From assembly GCA_029558735.1 (NCBI GenBank), contig JAKQDP010000068.1, positions 1 through 44,869 on the forward strand: DNA of 44,869 nt, given 5' to 3'. This document shows, one piece after another, positions 37,841-44,869 of this stretch. Made by a program: the position numbers and the translations under genes. The notes under the pieces were generated by a model. It was given only the letters and a program-made list of their open reading frames with translations, was not told the origin of the DNA and ran no database searches. How positions within the stretch are numbered: the stretch's first letter is position 1; every line of letters starts with the position of its first letter. The stretch comes from a bacterium (GTDB taxonomy: Bacteria > Patescibacteriota > Patescibacteriia > 2-01-FULL-39-33).

Positions 37841-39070
37841 TTATGGTAATAATGATTTAATCAAATCTTTAATTTTGCGAGGAATTGTGTCAACTCCGGG
37901 AAGGCCCCTGCGTTTATTGGACTGCGATTGACTACCCCACAAGACCAAACCGACGGCGGTCGTAAAAGACAGGTCGCTAACTTTATCCAAACTGGAAATT
38001 AATTCCTGAGGGTAACCCAGTGAGGCGGGTAGCCGTAAACTTTTTTTGGCTACCTCAATCACTCCATCCAATTTGGCGCCATTACCGGTAATAACCGCGC
38101 CGGCCGGCAACATACCAGACCTGCCGACCCTCTTTAATTCCTTATCAACCCATTCCATTATCTCCTCTACTCTCGCCTCCACTATTTCCGCCACTTGACG
38201 TTTAGAAAAACTGCCATCTTCAATCCCTCCAATATCGGCAAACCTGACCTCGTCATGTTTTTTAAAATTCTGCGGCAAACAGCTACCTTCACGAATTTTT
38301 ATTTTCTCAGCCGTATCAATGGAAATTCTTAAGCCAATCGCAATATCATTAGTCACATATTCAGAGCCGACTGGCAAGACAGCCGTATGGATTACATCGC
38401 CCTCTTCAAAAACAGCAATACTAGTGGTCGCGCCGCCAAAATTAATTACCACCACCCCCAATTCCTTCTGTCGACTGGTCAACACGCTTTCCGCAGTCGC
38501 TAACGCTGATAAAATCAAATCATCAATATTTAAGCCGGTACGATAAATACACTTGGTCAAATTTTTAATCTGTGAAGTCAGCCCCTGAATAATCTGCGTC
38601 TCCACTTCCAAACGAACACCGGTCATACCAATTGGATCTTTAATACCGGTCTGATAATCAACGGTGAAACTCTTAGGAATAACATGCAGAATTTCATAAT
38701 TGGGCGGCGTTGCCATGGCTCGCGCCGCTTCAATCACCCGCTCAACATCTTCCGGTCTTATCTCGCCGTCAGCTTTGGAAACGGCGACCAATCCCTTGCT
38801 TTCCTGAGCAGTAATATGACTGCCGGAAATACCAACCCAAGCATGATCAATTGGCTGACCGACCATTCGTTCCAATTTTTCTAATGCGGCAGAAATTGAA
38901 GACACGGCATCCTCAACGCTAACCACTACCCCCTTGCTAATTCCTTGAGCGGGAGTTTCGATCGCACCGACTATTTTTAATTTTTCATCCTGCCTTGACT
39001 TCTGGCCGACAACCATCCTAATGGTGGTTGAACCAACATCCAAACCAGTAATTAGACTGTCTTTAAGCAT
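37841..39070 (-). CDS. ftsA: cell division protein FtsA
   Basis: ITGLDVGSTTIRMVVG; DHAWVGISGSHI; GAVITGNGAKLDGV. Confidence 0.95.
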   Translation of the reverse strand: MLKDSLITGLDVGSTTIRMVVGQKSRQDEKLKIVGAIETPAQGISKGVVVSVEDAVSSISAALEKLERMVGQPIDHAWVGISGSHITAQESKGLVAVSKADGEIRPEDVERVIEAARAMATPPNYEILHVIPKSFTVDYQTGIKDPIGMTGVRLEVETQIIQGLTSQIKNLTKCIYRTGLNIDDLILSALATAESVLTSRQKELGVVVINFGGATTSIAVFEEGDVIHTAVLPVGSEYVTNDIAIGLRISIDTAEKIKIREGSCLPQNFKKHDEVRFADIGGIEDGSFSKRQVAEIVEARVEEIMEWVDKELKRVGRSGMLPAGAVITGNGAKLDGVIEVAKKSLRLPASLGYPQELISSLDKVSDLSFTTAVGLVLWGSQSQSNKRRGLPGVDTIPRKIKDLIKSLLP

Positions 39071-39098
39071 GGGTAATTAAAACGGATTATGATTTTTT

Positions 39099-39127
39099 AT
39101 TATAATAAAAAAAAATGAAAACGGCAA
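39099..39127 (-). promoter_or_regulatory. sigma70-type promoter for ftsA
   Basis: Minus strand TTGCCG-17 nt-TATAAT. Confidence 0.55.
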
Positions 39128-39134
39128 GCTCCAT

Positions 39135-39167
39135 AAAAAAACAAATGAATAAACTTTTTGTTCATTT
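39135..39167 (-). terminator. intrinsic terminator at the end of ybeY
   Basis: Minus strand AAATGAAC...TTCATTT-GTTTTTTT (arms 39143-39149 / 39161-39167). Confidence 0.65.
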
Positions 39168-39612
39168 ACTTTAACAACTCCAAAGCTCGTCGCTCCACTG
39201 TCAGCATCTCTTGAGCTGCCTCCTTGGAACAATTCTCGTGGTCAAAACCGGCCAGATGCGCCAAACCATGAATAATCAACCGAGCCACCTCCCATTTTAA
39301 AGGTTGTTTAAACTGTCGGGCTTGATCTTTGGCAATTTCTGAACAAATTACTATTTCACCCAAAGTAATCCTTTCTTCAGCCGGTTGGATAAAATCATCA
39401 CCATCATCAGTAAAGCTCAACACATCAGTCGGCCGATTTTGGCGCCGATACAACCGATTCAATTTTTTAATGCTATTCTTATCCACAAACACCAAAGATA
39501 CTTGTGGTCGCCCCGGAATAACAACTACCCGATTAAAAGCATCCACTACTGTTTTAAGCCAACTATTGGCCACTGGCAATGGCGCCAGCCGATTCACCTC
39601 AAGAATAATCAT
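39166..39612 (-). CDS. ybeY: endoribonuclease/rRNA maturation factor YbeY
   Basis: HGLAHLAGFDHE Zn motif; RPTDVLSF. Confidence 0.92.
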   Translation of the reverse strand: MIILEVNRLAPLPVANSWLKTVVDAFNRVVVIPGRPQVSLVFVDKNSIKKLNRLYRRQNRPTDVLSFTDDGDDFIQPAEERITLGEIVICSEIAKDQARQFKQPLKWEVARLIIHGLAHLAGFDHENCSKEAAQEMLTVERRALELLK

Positions 39613-39620
39613 AAAAAAAG

Positions 39621-40652
39621 TTAAGTCGAGGTAGAATTATTATCGCTGGGGGTCGAACTGGCATTTAAATCAATGATTTCCGATATTGGCCGTGAACCCA
39701 GCTTGAAATTATTAATCAACATTCGAAAAATATTGGGATAGCGAAACATATAATCCTGACTGTCCACCAAATATTCAAAAACATAAATTTTTTCCCGCTG
39801 CTGATCGGTTAGATAAGCTCTGGTACCATCAGGTGACATCAGGCCGGTAAAATCCAGAGGTAACTCAATTATTTCAATTTTACTCAAGGCCACACCAGGA
39901 TTTTTCTGCAAATACCAATTAAGCACAGAAATATTCTCAAAATTATCAACCACCGATATTTTAATTGTTTCACCAGTATCAATAGTAAGCCGCAATTGTT
40001 TAAGGGCGCTAATGGAATTAACCGTCCAATCCTTAATCCCCAAGACCCTAAAATTGTCAGTGGAAAAATCAGTATAGAAAAAATCAACAAAATCATCATC
40101 AATTAATTGCGCTTCGCCCGGCGCCACTGGACTGTAACCATTGAGCAATTCTTTGGCATCCGTAAAACCATCGCTATCACTATCCGGCTTGGCGGCGGAG
40201 GTGCCAATAACCGCTTCTTCAATATCAGTTAAACCGTCATTATCAGTATCGCTGGCTAATAGCAACAAAACTATTTCCGGCGGCTCAGCCGATAAAACCG
40301 GCTCCGTCGTCGTGGTATTTATTTCCAGCTCAGTAGTAGTGGCCTCAGTCGCCGACAAAGTACTGGTTGAAACCGGTTCGACAATTGGAGACTGGTTAAT
40401 GATTTTGGTGGTTGGTTGACTAGCGACGGGCAATTGACTATTATCAGCCGCCCTATTTTTTTGCCACATATCATACAAAAAATAACCGGCGGCGCCAGCC
40501 GAAATGACCAATAATACCCCCAACCCAATTAACAATCCTTTACTAATTCCTAATTTAGCTTTCTGCGGATTAAATTTCTGGGGCATAACGTAAACCTCAT
40601 CTTGATCGCTGGCCACGACAGGAGCACTGGCCAATTCTGGTTTGTTGCTCAT
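39621..40652 (-). CDS. membrane-anchored protein with TSP3/calcium-type Asp repeats
   Basis: TM LLIGLGVLLVISAGAAGYFLY; DTDNDGLTDIEEAVIGTSAAKPDSDSDGFTDAKELLNGYSPVAPGEAQL. Confidence 0.75.
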   Translation of the reverse strand: MSNKPELASAPVVASDQDEVYVMPQKFNPQKAKLGISKGLLIGLGVLLVISAGAAGYFLYDMWQKNRAADNSQLPVASQPTTKIINQSPIVEPVSTSTLSATEATTTELEINTTTTEPVLSAEPPEIVLLLLASDTDNDGLTDIEEAVIGTSAAKPDSDSDGFTDAKELLNGYSPVAPGEAQLIDDDFVDFFYTDFSTDNFRVLGIKDWTVNSISALKQLRLTIDTGETIKISVVDNFENISVLNWYLQKNPGVALSKIEIIELPLDFTGLMSPDGTRAYLTDQQREKIYVFEYLVDSQDYMFRYPNIFRMLINNFKLGSRPISEIIDLNASSTPSDNNSTST

Positions 40653-40684
40653 ATTTATTGAAATTATTTATTTTCCAAATCAAT

Positions 40685-41395
40685 TTATTCGACAGGAACA
40701 CTATAAAGACGCGCTTCGCCCGGTCGAGTGGGGTCATAACCATTGGCCACTTCCCGACCATCATTATAGCCATCACTATCAGTATCGGAATTTAATGGGT
40801 CAGTGTCATAAATATCCACTTCAGTCTTATCGGTCAAACCATCGCCGTCCGTATCAGCCTGATTGGGATCAGTGCCCAGCTGAGCCTCTCTAATATCACT
40901 TAATCCATCACTATCGGAATCTGTCTCGGGAATGAGCACCTCGGCCTGATTGTCATTTGGTTGATTATTGTCAATATTGGCTTCACTCTCTTGCTCTGCC
41001 GGAATCAGATACTCAGAATTGGCTGCACCCGTACCCGGAGTGTCTTGATTATTGTTTATTTGCGACTCGGCTGGTTGAGAAAAAACAAATTTATACACCC
41101 ACCAACCGCCGCCGATTAAACCCAATAAACCCAGTAAAACAATAAGTAAAACTAAAATATTTTTCCAACCGAATTTTTTATTGCCGAAAACATCATTGTA
41201 GTCGGCTTGAGGCGAAGGCATCGGCGGACGATAATCCAATTGACCCGGCTTGGTCGGCTGAATAACATTGGCCGCTGAAGCGGCCGGATCGATTTTAGAA
41301 AAAATATCCTCAATTTGAGGCGGCTGCGGATAATTATCCTTAGACGTTGAAGTAGTGGCAGAAAGTGGTTGGTTAACCGGTTGATTATCAAACAT
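40685..41395 (-). CDS. paralogous membrane-anchored protein with TSP3/calcium-type Asp repeats
   Basis: TM NILVLLIVLLGLLGLIGGGWWVY; DSDSDGLSDIREAQLGTDPNQADTDGDGLTDKTEV...GYDPTRPGEARL. Confidence 0.78.
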   Translation of the reverse strand: MFDNQPVNQPLSATTSTSKDNYPQPPQIEDIFSKIDPAASAANVIQPTKPGQLDYRPPMPSPQADYNDVFGNKKFGWKNILVLLIVLLGLLGLIGGGWWVYKFVFSQPAESQINNNQDTPGTGAANSEYLIPAEQESEANIDNNQPNDNQAEVLIPETDSDSDGLSDIREAQLGTDPNQADTDGDGLTDKTEVDIYDTDPLNSDTDSDGYNDGREVANGYDPTRPGEARLYSVPVE

Positions 41396-41424
41396 AAATA
41401 ATATTATTAATCAATATAATTTAA

Positions 41425-44400
41425 TCAGGGACAATTGGGGATAAAATTGAATAAATTCAAAGTTGCTTCAAACAAACCACCATCATTATCCCAATTATTG
41501 GAATATTCATTAAAAGTCTTTATGCCGGCATAGGAATCAGTCTGATTTTTGTCATAATAATAATAAACATTAGCGCTAGTCGGGCACTGCATTGATTTGG
41601 CATTTTCGTCCCAACAAGTAATAGAATTATAAGGATTACTACAGCCAGCTAAATTGTTAAGCGGGTCAACTGGCAAAACCATGCCCAAAAAATTGCCTAA
41701 AGTCGCCTGCCAAGACGGCCAAACACTCAAACTGCGACCCACAATATAACTGCCGGATTTTAAAACCGGATAATAACCGCCGCAAACGCCATCACCATAA
41801 CACTGACTGCTGTTTGAACATAAAACAGAATGGTCATTGTTGCAACGCTGAATTGACCGGTAGGCCTCCAATAATAAATTAATATCCTTGGCATCGGCCA
41901 AGCGCCGGGTGTCTCTAGTCAGCTTTGCCTTATTAGAGTCGCAATAACCAAAATTTTCCAGTTGACAATCGCGATCAGTCCGACAATTAACAGCCGAATT
42001 GCCACTACATAGGCCCGAGTCCATCAAACCGCCATCAGACTCACCTTTATCGCCATAATTAAAACCTAAATATTTCAACATCAAAGAATAGATATTTTGA
42101 GTGATTTTGTCAGCCCCTTCATTATAAGAAATTAAATAAATATCAGTAAAAATCTTAGATAGATCATTATTTAAATCCGCCGCATTAACATAAGTAGTTC
42201 GCCCTTCTTGCGCTGCTTGGTAACCATCAATTGTGGTCAATTTGGGCTTGCCCTGGCGATCACGATCAAAATTGCTAAAATACCATAAACTTGGCGAAAA
42301 ATGCTCATCATTTCTGGCCACCCTAAGACCAATTGCGTCATTAGACGGCTCATCAAAGGAATAATAAGCGAACAAGTTGCGACCCGAGTTGCCAATAATT
42401 TCTTCTTTTGACAAAGTCGCTTGATAGATTTTTAGTTCATCAATTAGGCCATTGGAATTATAACCAATAAATAAATCGCCTGCCAGGTTGTCACTACTCC
42501 CGATAATCGTCTCCTCCTGATCATCCAAATAAAATTTCACTTCATTACCACTAGAGCCGGAAAAAGAAATGGCGACAAAATGCCAATCGTTAAATTTGTC
42601 TGAAGCAACTGAAAAAGATTTAGTAGTACCAATAAACTTAAACTCAAACGAATTGTCGCCTCGGTTGTATTTAACATAGCCCTCATTACTATCATCACCA
42701 AAGAAGCTGCCTTCATTTTTTGTCCCGGGTTTGACCCAGGCGCTAATGGTAACTGGTATAGTCGAAGCAGTTAGTCCAGCTTTGAATTCGTTCCAAAAAT
42801 CTTCAATCTCTATTGCCACTTGACCTGCGGTTGAGTTAAACCATAATGCTTGACCGACTTTACCCTCTTCAAAAACAATTTCACTGGTTGAGTTAACTTC
42901 CCCATCCCAATATCTAAAATCATCCTTTATTCTGTCCGGCAAAGAACGATTAAAAAAGAAATCTTTAATAATATCTTTATTTAGACCGGAAATAGTAATA
43001 TCCAGCTTTTTAGTCAAATAATCATAATTGCCAATTGCCGGCAAATCGTCAAAAGGCTCTTTATTACCGCTGTCGCGACAATAATAAGTTTTAAAATTAG
43101 TATTTAAGCACGGGCTGCCTAAAGGGCAGTTGGTTTCACTATCCATAAATGGAAAAAATTGCGGATACGGCCAAGGATTATCGCACAAAAATACATTAAT
43201 ATTAATATTTTTATCGTCAAAATTGGTCAGGCTCTCAATCGCCTTAACTAGCAAATTAGCCAAACCACTGGCCTCATAAATATCCAAATCTGATTTGGTC
43301 AAGGTTAGCCACTGGTCACCGTTATAGTTAGTATCATCATATTCGGTATTTTTTATATTTAGCTTATTAGTCGGAATGATATCACTAAGCAACCATTCAA
43401 AACCGCTTTTCGGTTTGACTAAATAATTCCTGCCCGGTTCAATTACATTGTTAATCGCCCAAGCCCGGTAAAGATGGTTATTGCCGTCTTGACTGCTGTC
43501 TTGGTCTTTCAAATACGGGTCATAATCGTTCTGGCCGCAATTATCAGCGTCACAGAAAAAATTATCTTGGTCTTTCGCCTCGCCTATTGGCCAAATGTTA
43601 ACAATTTGGCCGGTCAAAGCGCAATTATTGTTTTCATTTAATTTACCACTAGCAGTATTAAAAACAGTCAATGATTTTTCAATCACCTGCCGCGATAAAC
43701 CATAATTATCATAATCAACCACAATTCGATATTCCCCACCGAGCGTCCAACTATTATCCTTCAAATAATTAACTACTGCCGATTGATAATTATCCCGATA
43801 ACCGATAATTTCAAATTTTTCAGTTCGACCAGACTCAATAGCCAAGTTATTAAAGTCGCTAAAATTATAATTCTCCTCCGAGATGGTGCACCAGTAATTG
43901 GCGGCTGACACGGTCAAGCCGAAAGCTCTTTTAATGGTATTTTTTATTTTCTTAAGCCCCTGCTGCCAAAAACTTAAAGACTCGCTGGCGGCCACACAAT
44001 TCTCCGGATCAGAATTTTCAGCCGACCCTTGCTGAATAACAACTTTCGCATTGCCAATACCTTGGGGGAAGGTTACCCGCCAAATCGCATTAGGGCACGG
44101 ATTAATATCAATTTTCGCCCCCGGATAACAAATTGATTCACTTTGGTCAACGCTAAATTCCCAAGAAAAACTGTCTGGTGCAGTTGATTCCACAAACTCG
44201 TTGCCACAACAACCAGTAGACCGACCATCAGAACAACCCCCCGAGCCTTCATTGTTACACTTATTATCACAACCGTCACCTGAGTTAGTATTGCTATCAT
44301 CGCAATCTTCGCCCATCTCAATAACGCCATTACCGCACATTGGCACACCTGGCTGGCTGCCAACAAACAAACAAGTTGTTAGATCGCAACCGTTTACAAT

Positions 44401-44869
44401 ATTTTTCTCATTTGACCCATAGTCGCATTCTTCGCCGACATTAATATCACCATTACCGCATAATTCCTCATTAGAGCCCTCCCATAAACAGTTACTACTA
44501 CAACCGTCACCTGAAACCATATTGCCGTCATCACAAGCTTCGCCAGCCTCAATAACACCATTACCGCACAATGATCCCCAGCGCTGATTAGAACCTTCCC
44601 TTAAGCAGTTAAGGCTACAACCGTCACCTGAAACCATATTGCCGTCATCACAAGCTTCGCCAGCCTCAATAACGCCATTACCGCACGAGACTTTATTTTC
44701 ATTACCCGCATTATGACACTCACTGGTACAATAATTCTCATTTGGAGTATCGCATTCAGCAAATTGAGTGCCACATAAATTACCAGTCAATAAACATCTG
44801 GCTGAACAAACACCTGATTTCTCACTCCAGGGATAAAGGCTAGATTCACACTCTTCACCGACCTTATTG
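41425..44869 (-). CDS. large surface protein with DUF4215 Cys-rich repeats, LamG-like domain and pseudopilin-like C-terminal segment; 5' end beyond right edge
   Basis: CGNGVIEAGEACDDGNMVSGDGCSxNC repeats; LamG-like jelly-roll region; frame stays open past the track start (44790, a TTG) to 44869, reading ...NKVGEECESSLYPWSEKSGVCSARCLL... Confidence 0.8.
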   Translation of the reverse strand, partial: NKVGEECESSLYPWSEKSGVCSARCLLTGNLCGTQFAECDTPNENYCTSECHNAGNENKVSCGNGVIEAGEACDDGNMVSGDGCSLNCLREGSNQRWGSLCGNGVIEAGEACDDGNMVSGDGCSSNCLWEGSNEELCGNGDINVGEECDYGSNEKNIVNGCDLTTCLFVGSQPGVPMCGNGVIEMGEDCDDSNTNSGDGCDNKCNNEGSGGCSDGRSTGCCGNEFVESTAPDSFSWEFSVDQSESICYPGAKIDINPCPNAIWRVTFPQGIGNAKVVIQQGSAENSDPENCVAASESLSFWQQGLKKIKNTIKRAFGLTVSAANYWCTISEENYNFSDFNNLAIESGRTEKFEIIGYRDNYQSAVVNYLKDNSWTLGGEYRIVVDYDNYGLSRQVIEKSLTVFNTASGKLNENNNCALTGQIVNIWPIGEAKDQDNFFCDADNCGQNDYDPYLKDQDSSQDGNNHLYRAWAINNVIEPGRNYLVKPKSGFEWLLSDIIPTNKLNIKNTEYDDTNYNGDQWLTLTKSDLDIYEASGLANLLVKAIESLTNFDDKNININVFLCDNPWPYPQFFPFMDSETNCPLGSPCLNTNFKTYYCRDSGNKEPFDDLPAIGNYDYLTKKLDITISGLNKDIIKDFFFNRSLPDRIKDDFRYWDGEVNSTSEIVFEEGKVGQALWFNSTAGQVAIEIEDFWNEFKAGLTASTIPVTISAWVKPGTKNEGSFFGDDSNEGYVKYNRGDNSFEFKFIGTTKSFSVASDKFNDWHFVAISFSGSSGNEVKFYLDDQEETIIGSSDNLAGDLFIGYNSNGLIDELKIYQATLSKEEIIGNSGRNLFAYYSFDEPSNDAIGLRVARNDEHFSPSLWYFSNFDRDRQGKPKLTTIDGYQAAQEGRTTYVNAADLNNDLSKIFTDIYLISYNEGADKITQNIYSLMLKYLGFNYGDKGESDGGLMDSGLCSGNSAVNCRTDRDCQLENFGYCDSNKAKLTRDTRRLADAKDINLLLEAYRSIQRCNNDHSVLCSNSSQCYGDGVCGGYYPVLKSGSYIVGRSLSVWPSWQATLGNFLGMVLPVDPLNNLAGCSNPYNSITCWDENAKSMQCPTSANVYYYYDKNQTDSYAGIKTFNEYSNNWDNDGGLFEATLNLFNFIPNCP
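44461..44688 (-). repeat. 117-bp (39-aa) tandem duplication inside the DUF4215 region
   Basis: ~68-bp blocks starting at 44501 and 44618 are identical except one base (caataacAcc vs caataacGcc). Confidence 0.85.

Noticed and set aside
44073-44366. 97-aa minus ORF inside the giant surface gene
   Set aside because: Alternative frame of a supported DUF4215 coding region.
41425-44869. CRISPR-like array, prompted by repeated segments at 44300-44690
   Set aside because: Repeats are in-frame protein-coding DUF4215 units, without spacers or cas genes.
1-44869. tRNA, rRNA, transposase, prophage or defence genes
   Set aside because: None seen in the intergenic regions or among the ORF products on reading both strands; a tRNAscan/Infernal run would be needed to be certain.

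Overview
This 44.9-kb window looks like a chromosomal segment of a Patescibacteria/CPR-type bacterium. That call rests on gene content, the uL30-less spc operon, pseudopilin-like/DUF4215/TSP3 surface proteins, and a small protein repertoire. Almost every gene is on the minus strand. Read in transcription order (right to left), it contains: a large DUF4215/LamG surface protein running off the right edge; two paralogous membrane proteins with calcium-type (TSP3-like) repeats; ybeY; ftsA - hypothetical - ftsZ; an anaerobic class III RNR locus (nrdD, a separate 50-aa glycyl-radical ORF, nrdG); prfB with a programmed +1 frameshift; a two-gene comEC; a response regulator; ndk; one plus-strand gene (rpmB, bL28); an M50 protease; rpsL-rpsG-fusA-hypothetical-tuf; the S10/spc ribosomal protein operons from rpsJ to secY without rpmD; adk-map-ruvX-recO; aspS without the GAD insertion; an HD hydrolase; YbaK; scpA/scpB; a D-Ala-D-Ala carboxypeptidase; and a small membrane protein. 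No tRNA, rRNA, CRISPR array or transposon was seen. The most notable signals are: (1) the NrdD glycyl-radical loop encoded as a separate 50-aa ORF missed by the ORF track; (2) structured, attenuator-like elements inside the ribosomal protein superoperon and upstream of rpsL and nrdD; (3) near-complete lack of Shine-Dalgarno sequences at start codons while prfB keeps a strong internal GGAGG at its frameshift site; (4) a bacterial-type AspRS lacking the GAD domain. No database searches or folding programs were run; family calls come from motif recognition.
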